A stretch of DNA of 64,000 bases from Acorus gramineus (Eukaryota; Streptophyta; Magnoliopsida; Acorales; Acoraceae), in assembly GCA_030737835.1 (NCBI GenBank), contig JAUJYN010000012.1, positions 10,402,729 through 10,466,728 of the forward strand. Reading direction: 5' to 3'. Below the pieces are notes generated by a model. It worked only from the letters and a program-made list of their open reading frames with translations, made no database searches and was not told the origin of the DNA. Within the stretch, counting starts at the first letter, position 1. Each line of letters opens with the position of its first letter. Position numbers and translations under genes: made by a program. Positions 1 through 10,931 of the stretch are shown one piece after another.

Positions 1-2112
1 AGGAATTCAAGAAACAATGAAAAATAAATTCTTAATTCCTTTTATTGGGTCATTGAATGCCACAAAATCCAACATAAAAGCCTTTGAATCTTATTTAAAA
101 GAGATTGAGGGCTCCAATATATTTGAATTTGTCTTATAATGTTTAAGTTTTAAATTTTGGAGTGTGGATTTCTATATAAGATATCAGATCATGTGGCCAC
201 TGTAGAAGATAATAGCCTTTCTTAACACTAAAAACCAACATATTCTGTAAAGACTAAACACTGTTCTAAATGATTTTTTATATCACCATAATATTCTTAG
301 CGATTGTTCAAGATATAGACATGAAAAGCAATACACATTTGAGAAAACCCCGAAGAAATTTCAATCCATTCTTATGGTTCTACAAGGATAAGAATCATTT
401 CCAACCACTATCTCATATATATCAATGGTTACCTAAGAAAAACCCACAGGCAACAATCACAAATTCAGGATTCCATAATTATTCGGTAAAGATTTAAGTC
501 AGTTCATTTTGAATTATTTGGGAAAGGATGTGGGAAAAATTCAAAAAATTTCAGACCTAAATCAGTCTCTCTCTATGTATATAAGATAACAGTCAAAGTA
601 TACAGATAACCATCATAATCATGAAGAAAAAAATATAAAGCATTTTAAGATGTCAGTCATATAAAATATCATGTAAACATCCATAACCACTTCACTATAT
701 CTAAATTCTACAAAAAATCCATCCATATATAAATTTTGGAGTGTGGAATTCTATATAAAATTTTAAATTTTACCTGTAACCCAAACTCCTAAACAAGAGA
801 CTCTAATGTCAATCCAAGTTCTCTTTCTCTTCTCTTTCATGTTCACCATGGTTTGACAATTATAGAATAAACTTATGGAAAGCCAGCCCCGCCTCACTCA
901 TGATCCAAATAAATCAATTTCACCACTGAATCTGAATTTTTTAGAAGAAGCTATTGTAAGTGAAGGTTCACCCTAAAAAAAAAACAAGATCAATCAAAAT
1001 TTGTGGTTCCAATATGTGTGTGTAGCATCAAATACACTCCAATTCCTCTCGCAAGCTAAAGCATTGCATAGTTGAGAGAGAAGCCTCATAGCAACTCTTC
1101 TAAGTTTTCCATACTTAATCATCCGCAACAACTAACTTCCATCATAATTACCTTCAAAAGTTCATAAAATATGGCACATGAGAAACTTAAATTAGGAAAT
1201 AACTAAATATAAACTTTCTTATTTTATTTGAAATGCACAATCTTCAAAATTTGGATGTTTGACAGGAGAGTCATTTTGAAAACCGATGAGAAAAAAATAG
1301 AATTCATATTCATGCAATCCACTAGTTGATTTTTTTTTTTTTTTGACATCGGAGAGATCTCCCGTGGCTGATCTTACAACCAAGCTAGAAAGACTATTTC
1401 CTTCTGTTTGCTCTAGTCTTACAGAAAATTTTTATGAATTTTTTTCAACAAATAAGTGAGTAAATCAGTGTCAAGACTCAAACTCAAAATCTACCCTTAA
1501 CATAAATAAGCCATGAACTATTGCATTATGGCCACTAAGGACTCACTAATTGATGGTTGAATGCTTCCTTTCCACGAATGTCATGCAGTACAAAACTTTT
1601 TAGAAGAAGTTCAACAATCCTTTTATCTGTCTCTTCATCATGTTTCACTGATTTTTCATTGTACAAATGTGGATTTAGGATAGCAGCTATTGCATGCACA
1701 GAATGGTGTAGTGGATCCCCTTATCTGTCTCTTCAACATGTTACACCAATTTCAATAATATTATACCTAAAAGTACACATATCATTCCATGATGAAATGG
1801 GGTGTGGATCTTTATCATCTGCGGTTAAACCTATCATAACGTGAGGGGTTACATGTAGATTATTGAGCATTTACCATGTTCGACCTGGTTGTCATGGTTA
1901 GTTAGCATGTGTCTCATGCTTCCTTGTGTTGCTGTAGATTGGGGCTCGTGGACTTCGATAGTCTCTCACGTAGACTTCTCTTAATGGAAAGAAGTACTTT
2001 GTTTGAGTGATCGGATGTATTACCCTATTCTTATACAACATGATATTGCTCTCTTTACTCCTAAGTAGGTTTACAACTTTAAAACATATCTTGTTATGTA
2101 AGAGCATTGCTC
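1..2112 (+). repeat. Downstream module of a germin-like unit (unit A)
   Basis: This stretch matches the downstream flank of the second germin-like gene (about 8540-10533) nearly base for base, with small indels. The match starts at the 3' UTR motif AAAGCCTTTGAATCTTA near position 79, which also follows the stop codons of the germin-like genes. The window therefore opens just behind another germin-like gene or its remains, lying to the left. I see no open gene here. The short open frames have no recognisable domain. Confidence 0.8.
1325..1545 (-). mobile_element. SINE-like retroposon with T-tract, shared by units A and C
   Basis: A T-run at about 1329-1344 is followed by roughly 200 bases. 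The paralogous segment in unit C (about 9788-10000) contains, on the minus strand, a tRNA B-box-like GATTCAAATCT and an A-box-like stretch near its far end. A terminal T-run plus tRNA-like boxes suggests a minus-oriented tRNA-derived SINE. Because both units carry it, it inserted before the unit duplicated. The boxes are degenerate, so the family is uncertain. Confidence 0.35.
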
Positions 2113-2220
2113 AGGTATGAGCTTGGAGTACCCCCTCCCCCAAAATTAGGTAATATAGGACTAAAATCCATGGTGTTGGAACTCGTCTCATCCAATCCAT
2201 GGGACTTGGTTGTGGCAGAG

Positions 2221-2263
2221 ATGGGAGGGGGTGGTGGGGGGAGTGCCCCCCCCCCCCCCCCCC
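2221..2263. repeat. G-tract/C-tract hairpin
   Basis: A G-rich run (GGGAGGGGGTGGTGGGGGG) is separated by AGTG from an uninterrupted run of about 18 C. The two arms can pair as a near-perfect hairpin, and either strand alone is G-quadruplex prone. The exact length may be unreliable because homopolymers of this size are hard to sequence. Confidence 0.7.
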
Positions 2264-2416
2264 ACAAAGCCTTAAATAATAGAATAAGGTATTTGTTTAT
2301 GTGAACAACGTTTGGTGGATATTGTAATGAAATGAAATGAGTATTCAAATTAAAATATGTTGATTGGGTTTTGTTTATGCCCCGTTTGTACTCTGCACAT
2401 ATTTTGATTATTTAAA

Positions 2417-2660
2417 GGGAAAAATCCAAATAATCCCCTGTAAACTGTCTGAAATTCATTTAACCTATTGACTTTTACTAACGTCCATATAACCTTCTAA
2501 AAATATCTATATAAATTCAAATACCTTCATGAGTTAATTTTTTATTGACAAACAAGTAATATTTTGTGAATATTCTGTTTATAGTTAACCCTTGCTAAAA
2601 ACACAATGTATCAAAAAAACCCTACAAGTGTTTCCAGGGGAATGTAACTGATTTATTTGT
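2417..2660 (+). mobile_element. Left arm of a Mutator-type MITE
   Basis: The segment begins GGGAAAAATCCAAATAA and continues with short motifs (ATAACC, CCCCTGTAAACTG, AATATTTTGTGAATATTCTG) in the same order as the arms of the element at 17110-17642. No matching right arm is visible before 3100, so this copy looks truncated or strongly diverged on its right side. Confidence 0.5.
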
Positions 2661-3052
2661 TTATTTTTTTTATTTTTAAAGTCTCTTGGTTTTTTTGAAA
2701 ACTAAAATTTAAAATTTGTTTCCAGAATTTGAGCTTAAATGATATTTTTATATATTTGTTTTGATCAATTTTTTAAATAGATTCGATTTTAAAAAAATTT
2801 AAGCTATAAATTTGGTTCTACTTTTTATGATGAAAAATAATAAGATTTCAATTTTTTTTTTCTAGATCTTCTATAAATTTATTTAGATTTTTAAATACAA
2901 TTCATTGTCCATTACTCAAAGATTTGGTCATGAAACTAAAATTTATGTTTTCTTAAATGATGATGCTTTGGAAATTTTAGTTTTTTATATAAAAAATTTC
3001 CTCTTTACTCTAAGTCTTCTTTTAGCGCCCCCATCCCTTGTAAATTTAAAAT

Positions 3053-3077
3053 GGGGGGGGGGGGGGGGGGGGGGGGG
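3053..3077. repeat. Poly-G run of about 25
   Basis: Twenty-five consecutive G residues lie upstream of the first germin-like gene. No repeat element around it is recognisable. The stretch 2660-3052 is otherwise AT-rich with no gene seen. Confidence 0.8.
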
Positions 3078-3101
3078 CATTGTCATCTTCACCTCTTAGG
3101 T

Positions 3102-3810
3102 CAATGATATATATGCAAAAAAACTTAAAATTAAAACGTGTGGATTAAAATTAATATTGAAGATTGTACGTAACATTTTTCTTCTTGAGATATTTCTTAG
3201 CATTAGCAAAGTCAATGGTGTTATTTTCATGTACCACTAAAGTCAATCCCAATTTTCTGATCCCCAAAAGCTTATCAGGTCTCATCAAGAACATCAGTTA
3301 TTTGATTGATAAAAAATAATATTGCAATAATGTCGGCCTATACGTCAAAAAGTTACTTCAATATTTGAAAGTTCTTGAGGACCATAATGAAAAATGAATT
3401 AAAAAAATAAGTGATTTAGCTTACCCAAACAAAAATTTCGTAGAAATTAAACAATGATATATATGCAAAAAAACTTAAAATTAAAACGTGTGGATTAAAA
3501 TTAATACTGAAGATTGTACGTAACATTTTTCTTCTTGAGATATTTCTTAGCATTAGCAAAGTCAATGGTGTTATTTTCATGTACCACTAAAGTCAATCCC
3601 AATTTTCTAATCCCCAAAAGCTTATCAGGTCTCATCAAGAACATCAGGGTTATTTGATTGATAAAAAATAATATTGCAATAGTGTCGGCCTATACGTCAA
3701 AAAGTTACTTCAATATTTGAAAGTTCTTGAGGACCATAATGAAAAATGAATTAAAAAAATAATTAAGTGATTCAGCTTACCCAAACAAAAAATTCGTAGA
3801 AATTAAACAA
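3102..3810 (+). repeat. Tandem duplication (about 350 bp, two copies) of the germin-like upstream module
   Basis: The sequence starting CAATGATATATATGC at 3102 restarts at 3452 and runs about 350-359 bases each time, with only a few substitutions and small indels between copies. The same module occurs once upstream of the second germin-like gene (6859-7230) and in a diverged, interrupted form upstream of the third (about 16960-17720). The local doubling is private to the unit of the first gene and is recent, given the near identity. Confidence 0.9.
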
Positions 3811-3895
3811 TTAACATTATGTTTAAGAGAGAATGATTAAATTATATAACAATTATGATGCATATTAAAATTATTTTCTAAAGGCGCACCCTAGG

Positions 3896-4413
3896 TGATA
3901 CAGAACAATCATGAACCATTCGATCTAGGACTATCAAATGGACGATTGTTGATGATTTGCAATTTTAATATTATTTGTTAGATTTATCATATCTTTTATG
4001 GATAATTAGGATTCGTTGATATTTTTATATTTAGACATATTCAGATATGTTTTGTATTTTTTATTTAAGATTCAGTTAAAATTAGGTGATTTGAGAGATT
4101 TATTGTTGAGATCCTAATTTGTTAGGATTCTCTACTCTATAAATAAACTCTGTAAACATAAAATTAAGGGAGATTAGATTTTTAAAAATTTGAGATTATT
4201 CCCTTCATTAAAATTCTTCTATTGTCTTTGTTGTTCTTGGTAGAATAACAGATTCATAGAAGTCCATCGTTCTGGTATTCTTAAGAATCAACAGATACAT
4301 TGAAGCCCGTTGTCCTGGCATTCTTCATGAAGAATCAACAACGTTGTTAGAGCATACAGATCTTGCATCTTTGATCAGATCCATAAAAGAGCATGATTCA
4401 TCAAGCTGCATGA
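3896..4413. mobile_element. LTR-like insertion in unit B
   Basis: Compared with the equivalent place upstream of the second germin-like gene (about 7285-7300), unit B carries about 518 extra bases. They are flanked by CTAGG on both sides (3891-3895 and 4414-4418), a possible 5-bp target duplication. The block starts TGATACAG and contains a TATA-like CTCTATAAATAAACTC near 4134. It is probably a worn solo LTR, but its right end does not show a clear CA, so the family is unassigned. Confidence 0.4.
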
Positions 4414-4414
4414 C

Positions 4415-4476
4415 TAGGCCTTTATCAAATGCAGGTTTTGATTGGTAGGCCTTTATCAAATGCAGGTTTTGATTGG
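4415..4476 (+). repeat. 31-bp tandem duplication
   Basis: A 31-base segment starting TAGGCCTTTATC occurs twice in perfect tandem, directly after the LTR-like insertion. Unit C has this sequence once. Confidence 0.85.
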
Positions 4477-4499
4477 CCAAGTGATTCAGCTTTGAAAAA

Positions 4500-5238
4500 A
4501 GAATATGTAAACCTTGTGTAAATAATTGACTATTAGATCTATATATAAAAAAGAAAATCTATAAATTTAGATATGCTCTTTTGCCCAAAAACTAAGTCTT
4601 TTACCAATTCAGTGGATATTGAATGTGATTAAGGCATCATCAAATGATCATCATATAGCTTCAACCAACCAAGCCATGGTCAGTGGTATTTGTTAAATTT
4701 GTTAATAAAAATATAATCTTCTTTATAAACTCAAATAAAAAACAAAACTAAATCCCTAATAAAACAGAAAAAATTAGAATACCAAAAAAATAAAATTAAT
4801 ATTTAATTAAATATAAGTAGAAGATGTAAATTAGGATTATGTTTAGAATGAAACAAAAAAATTATTAAAAAAAGGTAGTGAAACACATGGAATGAAATGA
4901 TCCGTTTTGAAATAAATAAACGTTGAATCTTAATCATAATTGAAGGGGGTGTGAATCACCTCAGCCAATGGTTTTTTTTTTTTTTTTTTTCCTTGGATCG
5001 GTAAACTTTGTATTACTATGAACTGTGATAATGTACAGAGGGAGAAGGGAAAATTTTTTAAAAGGAACAGAGTGACTACATATCAGTTTCCTCAGCCAAT
5101 GTTGAATATGCGGAGCTCCTCTTTTGAATATATGGTAATCCTACTTTATGTGGTCCTCCCAAGCTGCATATTCCACATCAATAATTCTCACAAGACCAAT
5201 ACCAAAACAGATGGATGGAAAAATAAATACTAAACACG
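4500..5238. other. AT-rich upstream region of first germin-like gene, no gene seen
   Basis: Up to about 4740 and again from about 5160 this region aligns to the upstream flank of the second germin-like gene. The part between is extra, AT-rich, and includes a T-run of about 21 at 4971-4991, possibly the tail of a minus-oriented retroposon. No coding region is supported. Confidence 0.5.
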
Positions 5239-5265
5239 TTGAACCTTAATTTCCAAATCACCCGC

Positions 5266-5274
5266 CTATATATA
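5266..5274 (+). promoter_or_regulatory. TATA box of the first germin-like gene
   Basis: CTATATATA lies about 75 bases before the start codon, within a block (CCAAATCACCCGCCTATA) shared with the second gene. The third gene has CTATATATATA at the same place (about 17976-17986), while the second has the weaker TATACATAA. Confidence 0.6.
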
Positions 5275-5346
5275 TTGTATCAAATCCATGTAAATGTCAG
5301 AAACAACACAATCCAAAACCTTGCACCAAACCCCACTCGAAACAAA

Positions 5347-6024
5347 ATGAAACTCCAAATCCAAACTAAGCCTCTCGTCCTCTTCATCCTCTTCATGGCA
5401 CTGCAAGCTCCCCCGGCACTCTACGCAGACCCCGACCCGCTCCAAGACTTCTGCATCGCGGACCTCGCGATGACATCCACCCCAATAAACGGATTCCCGT
5501 GCAAGCCGGCATCTAATGTCACAGCATCCGACTTCATTTTCAACGGCCTAGCCGAAGAGGGCAACACCACGAACCCGTTCGGCTCCAACGTGACAGCGGC
5601 CAACGTCCTCGCCTTCCCGGGACTGAACACTTTAGGCGTCTCGATGAACCGCATTGACCTCGCGCCGGGTGGACTCAATACCCCACACCACCACCCCCGT
5701 GCCACGGAGCTCGACATCGTTGTAAAGGGAGAGGTGTTGATCGGGTTCATCTCAAGCGGGAACGTGTACTTCTCGAGGGTGTTGAGAGAAGGGCAGATGT
5801 TCGTGATCCCAAAAGGGATGATCCACTTCGAGATGAACGTGGGGAAGGAGAAGGGGCTCATCTTCGCCGCCTTCAATAGCCAGCTCCCCGGGACCGTTAG
5901 TACTACCATGGCGCTCTTCGCGGCAAAACCGGCTTTGCCAAACGAGGTCTTGACCAAGGCTCTTCAGGTGGATGAGAGTGTTGTCGAGCTCATCAAATCC
6001 AAGCTTACTGCTGCTTCTTCTTAA
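5347..6024 (+). CDS. Germin-like protein (first intact tandem copy)
   Basis: Secreted cupin glycoprotein of the germin-like family, 225 residues, intronless. Residues 1-24 form a signal peptide ending near LYA-DPDP. The germin cysteine pair is visible in DFCIAD and GFPCK, expected to form a disulfide. Cupin box 1 is HHHPRATE (the HxH...E metal ligands) and box 2 is GQMFVIPKGMIHFEMN, supplying the last His ligand. Three N-glycosylation sequons occur (NVTA, NTTN, NVTA). Known relatives are apoplastic, bind Mn and have oxalate oxidase or superoxide dismutase activity in some members; activity here is unknown. I chose the Met at 5347 because it aligns with the starts of the two other copies and follows a TATA box; an in-frame upstream extension to 5239 would include that promoter. 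Box 1 has Asn-Thr-Pro where the other copies have Asn-Pro-Pro, and residues about 170-200 differ most from the siblings. Confidence 0.95.
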   Translation: MKLQIQTKPLVLFILFMALQAPPALYADPDPLQDFCIADLAMTSTPINGFPCKPASNVTASDFIFNGLAEEGNTTNPFGSNVTAANVLAFPGLNTLGVSMNRIDLAPGGLNTPHHHPRATELDIVVKGEVLIGFISSGNVYFSRVLREGQMFVIPKGMIHFEMNVGKEKGLIFAAFNSQLPGTVSTTMALFAAKPALPNEVLTKALQVDESVVELIKSKLTAASS

Positions 6025-6164
6025 GGAACTGTACCTGATTGTTTCCTGTTCATGGGTTGTAGACTCGTACAACAAAAGCCTTTGAATCTCATTCATTGTG
6101 GTATGGAATATATTTTCATTACTTATTAGAAAGATTATGTCATCCAATATTTTTATTTTATAAA

Positions 6165-6372
6165 AAAAAACTCAAAATCACACCAACAAACATCGTCAAA
6201 ATATGAAATATCTAAATGCATCTACAAAACATATAATAAATCAAAAAAATTAAAAAAAAATCAATATTTTACCAAAAAAACTCAAAATCACACCAACAAA
6301 CATTGTCAAAATATGAAATATCTAAATGCATCTACAAAACATATAATAAATCAAAAGAATTAAAAAAAAATT
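6165..6372 (+). repeat. 110-bp tandem duplication behind the first germin-like gene
   Basis: The segment containing CTCAAAATCACACC at 6171 recurs at 6281, followed by about 95 almost identical bases in each copy. The downstream module seen behind the other germin-like genes is missing here beyond the 3' UTR. Confidence 0.85.
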
Positions 6373-6856
6373 ACAAATAAAATCAAATTCATACATACTG
6401 TTTGGTGTTGGTGAAGGGAGTGATTTATTCATTGACGGCTGGCCGGCTGCAAAATATGCTTAAAAAAAATGCAAATTGAAGTTTATATAGAAAGTTATTT
6501 TGGGATTTTTCTAAAAAAACTGGGTTGGACCAGTGTTTTGGGGGTTTTTGAATAAAATATGGGCTGGGTTTTATTGGGGGTTTTCTAAAAAAACTGGATT
6601 ATACTGCTATTTGGGGCTTTTTTTTTACAAAATCTGGGTCAGGCTACAGCCCGGCCCAGCCAACCCATGGGCCTGCCCCTGTTTACGGAGGATATCATGT
6701 CAGGCTTTGTTTTATCATTTTCAATTATTGTTTAAAAAATTAAATCTAGTTAAACTTTTTTTTTTTGTATTAAAAAGTGACACATTTATTCATTAAAAAA
6801 TATTTTAATAGTATACAAATAAATAAATTATTTGTGAAAGTAAAAAAAATTATGTT
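6373..6856. other. Spacer without gene
   Basis: AT-rich with short direct repeats of GGTTTTTN-AAAAACTGG-type sequence between 6500 and 6600 and a pyrimidine run near 6615. No coding region or known element is recognised. Confidence 0.4.
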
Positions 6857-7600
6857 TTTCAATGATATATATGAAAAAAAAAAACTTAAAATTAAAATGC
6901 ATATGGACTAAAATTAAGGCTAAAGATTGTATGTAACATTTTACTCCTTGAGATATTTCTTAGCATTACCGAGTTCCATGGTGTCATCTTCACCTCCTAA
7001 GTCGATCCCAATTTTCTAATCCCCAAAAGCATATCAGGTCTCATGAAGAACATCAGGTTTATTTGACTGATAAAAAAAAAATTTGCAACAATGTCAGCCT
7101 ATACGTCAAAAAGTTATAATAATATTTGAAAAGTTCTTGTGGACCATCATGAAAAATGAATTAAAAAAATAATTAAGTGATTCAGCTTTCCGAAACAAAA
7201 ATTTCGTAGAAACTAAACAATTAACATTATATTTAAGAGAATGATTAAATTATATATCAATTATGATGCATATTAAAATGAATTTTTAAAGGGCACCATA
7301 GGTTTTTATCAAATGCAGGTTTTGATTGGCCAAGTGATTCAGCTTTTAAAAAAGATTAGGTAAACCTTGTGTAAATAATTGACTATTAAATCTATTTTAA
7401 AAAATCTATAAATGTGGATATGTTCTTTTGCCCAAAAACTAAATTCTTTTACCAAGTCTGTGGATATTGAATGTGATTAAGGCATCATCAAATGATCATC
7501 ATATAGCTTCAACCAACCAAGCCATGGTCAGTGGTATTTGTTAAATTTGTTAATAAAAAAATAATCTTCTTTATAAAGTCAAATGAAAAACAAAACTAGC
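6857..7600 (+). repeat. Upstream module of the second germin-like gene (unit C)
   Basis: Homologous to 3102-3450, 3452-3810 and 4430-4740. It includes the blocks around AGCATATCAGGTCTCATGA and CATCATCAAATGATCATC. It serves as an uninterrupted reference for the insertions in units B and D. Confidence 0.85.
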
Positions 7601-7816
7601 CATGAAAGACATAACGAGATTTGCAACGACTGACCATCATATGATATACAACTACTACAAAATCAATTCCAAAAAAACACATGGACGCAAACATAAATAC
7701 GTACTAAACGCGTTGAACCTTTCCAAATCACCCGCCTATACATAATGTGTCAACTCCATGTAAATGTCAGAAACAACACAATCTAAAATCTTGCACCAAA
7801 CCCCACTCCAAACAAA

Positions 7817-8494
7817 ATGAAACTCCAAATCCAAACTAAGCCTCTCGTCCTCTTCATGATCCTCTCCATTGCACTGCAAGCACCCCTTGCTCTCTGTGCC
7901 GACCCCGACCCACTCCAAGACTTCTGCATCGCGGACCTCGCGATGACATCCACCCCAATAAACGGATTCCCGTGCAAGCCGGCATCTAATGTCACAGCAT
8001 CCGACTTCATCTTCAACGGCCTAGCCGTAGAGGGCAACACCACGAACCCGTTCGGCTCCAACGTGACAGCGGCCAACGTCCTCGCCTTCCCGGGACTGAA
8101 CACTTTAGGCCTCTCGATGAACCGCATTGACCTCGCGCCGGGTGGACTCAATCCCCCACACCACCACCCCCGTGCCACGGAGCTCGAAATCGTTGTAAAG
8201 GGAGAGGTGCTGATCGGGTTCATCTCGAGCGGGAACGTGTACTTCTCGAGCGTGTTGAAAGAAGGGCAGATGTTCGTCATCCCGAGAGGGATGATCCACT
8301 TCCAGATGAACGTGGGGAAGGAGAAGGGGCTCGTGATCACCACCTTCAATAGCCAGCTCCCCGGGGCCGTAGTTGCTCCCCTGGCGCTCTTCGCGGCAAA
8401 ACCGGATGTGCCGAACGAGGTCTTGACCAAGGCTCTTCAGGTGGATGAGGGTGTTGTGCAGCTCATCAAATCCAAGTTTGCTGCCGCTTCTTAA
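7817..8494 (+). CDS. Germin-like protein (second intact tandem copy)
   Basis: Intronless gene for a 225-residue germin-like cupin. The signal peptide is residues 1-24 (hydrophobic core LVLFMILSIALQAP, cut near LCA-DPDP). The N-terminal cysteines (DFCIAD, GFPCK), cupin box 1 (PPHHHPRATE) and box 2 (GQMFVIPRGMIHFQMN) are intact, as are three NxT sequons. The first 150 residues are almost identical to the first copy, whereas the stretch ITTFNSQLPGAVVAPLALFAA agrees with the third copy. That mosaic pattern suggests gene conversion or a complex duplication order. The start at 7817 aligns with both siblings. The 3' UTR contains AATAAAAGCC about 65 bases after the stop. The promoter TATA motif is altered compared with the other two copies, so expression may differ. 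Confidence 0.95.
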   Translation: MKLQIQTKPLVLFMILSIALQAPLALCADPDPLQDFCIADLAMTSTPINGFPCKPASNVTASDFIFNGLAVEGNTTNPFGSNVTAANVLAFPGLNTLGLSMNRIDLAPGGLNPPHHHPRATELEIVVKGEVLIGFISSGNVYFSSVLKEGQMFVIPRGMIHFQMNVGKEKGLVITTFNSQLPGAVVAPLALFAAKPDVPNEVLTKALQVDEGVVQLIKSKFAAAS

Positions 8495-8539
8495 GGAAAC
8501 TGTACCTGATTGGTTTCCTGTTCATGGGTTGTAGACTTG

Positions 8540-10533
8540 TACAATAAAAGCCTTTGAATCTTATACATTGTGCTATAGAATATTTATTTATCTAAAAGAG
8601 ATTGAGGGCTCCAATATATTTGAATTTGTCTCATGATGTTTAAGTTTTAAATTTTGGAGTGTGGATTTCTATATAAGATAGCAGATCATGTGGCCACTGT
8701 AGAAGACAATAGCTTTTCTTAACACTAAAAACTAACATATTCTGTAAAGACGAAACACAGTTCTATTTGATTTTTTATATCACCATAATATTCTTAGCGA
8801 TTTTTCAAGATATAGACATGAAAAGCAATACACATTTGAGAAAACCCCGATAAAAATTCAATCCACTCTTATGGTTCTACAAGGATAAGAATCATTTCCA
8901 ACCACTATCTCATATATCAATGGTTACCTAAGAAAAACCCACAGGCAACAATCACAAATTCAGGATTCCATAATTATTCGGTAAAGATTTAAGTCAGTTC
9001 ATTTTGAATTATTTGGGAAAGGATGTGGGAAAAATTCAAAAAATTTCAGACCTAAATCAGTCTCTCTCTATATATATTACATAATAGTCAAAGTATACAG
9101 ATAAAGCATCATAATCATAAAGGACAAAAAAACATAATATAAAGCATTTTAAGATGTCAGTCATATATATATAATATCATGTAAGCATTCATAACCACTT
9201 CACTGTATCTAAATTCTTCAAAAAATCCATCCATAAACAAATTTTGGATTGTGGAATTCTATATAAAATTTTAAATTTTACCTATAATCCAAACTCCTAA
9301 ACAAGAGATCACTCTTATGTCAATCCAAGGTTCTCTTTCTCTTCTCTTTCATGTTCACCATAAAAATCAAGTAATGCATCTCATCCTGTTTCATTGAATG
9401 CAATATTATGATCCATAGAAATCAATTTCACCACTGAATCTGAAACAAAATCATTCAAAATTTGTGGTTCCAATACGTGTGTGTCACATCAAATACACTC
9501 CAATTCTTCTCGCAAGTTAAAGCTCTATATAGTTGACAGAGAAGCCTCACAGCAACTCTTCTAAGTTTTCCATACTTATCATCCAGAACAACTACCTTCC
9601 ATCAAAATGACCTTCAAAAGTTCATAAAATATGGCACATGAGAAACTTGAATCAAGAAATAACTAAATATAAACTTTCTTATTTTATTTAAAATACACTA
9701 TCTTCAAAATTTAGATGTTTGACAGGAGAGTCATTTTGCCAAATGATGAGAAAAAATTAGAATTCCTATCCATACAATCCACTAGTTGATTTTTTTTTTC
9801 TGATATCGGAGGGATCTCCTGTGACTAATCTTACAACTGAGCAGGAAGGTTACCTCCGCATTTTTGATCTAGTCCCACAGAAAATTCTTTTGAATTTTTG
9901 TAAATAAGCAGGTGTATAAATAAACACCTAGATTTGAATCCAAGACATACCTTTAACACAAATAAACCATGAATTGTTGTGTTATAGCCATTGAGGACTC
10001 ACTAATTGATTGTTGAATGCTTCCTTTCCACGAATATCATGCGGTGCAAAAAAATTAAAAAGTTCAACAATCCCTTTATCTGTCTCTTCATCACATATGT
10101 TTCCCCGATTTTTCATAGTACAAATGTGAATTTAGGACAGCGGCTATTGCATGCACAGGATGGTGTAAGTGGATTCCCTTATCTGTCTCTTCAACATGTT
10201 TCATCAATTTCAATAATGTTATACCTAAAAGTACACATATCATTCCATGATAAATGGGGTGTGATGTCACTTGTCGAGTTATAATTGGACCTTTATCATT
10301 TGTGGTTATGTGTGTATTATTGAGTATTTACCATGTTTGACCTGGTCATCACGTAATGTCAGCACATGTGTCCCATGCTTCCTTGTGTTACTCTGGATTG
10401 AGGCTTATGGACTTCAGTGGTCTATTCTATAGACTTCTCTTAATGGAAGGAATGTAATTCCTTTGGGTGATATTGCTCGCTTTACCCCTAAGTTGGACTC
10501 ATGGTTTTTAAATGCGTCTTGTTGTATAAAAGT
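8540..10533 (+). repeat. Downstream module of unit C
   Basis: Matches 60-2112 along its whole length with indels; the first roughly 350 bases also match the region behind the third germin-like gene. It holds the SINE-like piece at about 9788-10000. No gene is seen. Confidence 0.85.
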
Positions 10534-10931
10534 AATGCTCACACACCCGCACAAATTATCTCCCCCATATTGACGGTGCAAAGGTTGACCCATTGGTTAG
10601 GCAAAGTATTTCTTTTAGAATAATTTCTACTAGCTGTGTTATTTGTCGTTTCACTTATTCAAGGAGTCCGCTTGCAAGAACCCTCAAGTCTATCATCATT
10701 CTTCGTAAATGCATTCTTAGCATAGTAATAAAGGCTCCTGGCATTCATCCCTATTGGGAGTGATGTCATAACCCAAAATTTTCATTCCTATTATTTTTAA
10801 ATAATTTTGAATAAGAAAATCAAATAACAATTTGATAAAACTGGCTTGGTGCGTACTTGAAACCCTATGGGACTTCTCTAGATCAATATTAGGTGGTAGC
10901 TAGTAAGGCAGTAGTGTAAGAACTATTCTAT

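Noticed and set aside
2107-2348. Overlapping open frames with poly-Gly/poly-Pro
   Set aside because: Produced by the G/C homopolymer tracts; no other coding support.
5239-5346. N-terminal extension of the first germin-like protein
   Set aside because: It would translate through the TATA box and leader, lacks counterparts in the other copies, and would bury the signal peptide.
5421-5957. Long open frames antisense to the germin-like genes (also 7783-8430 and 18257-18676 minus)
   Set aside because: They mirror the GC-rich third codon positions of the real genes, have no own domain, and the + strand frames encode complete cupins with signal peptides.
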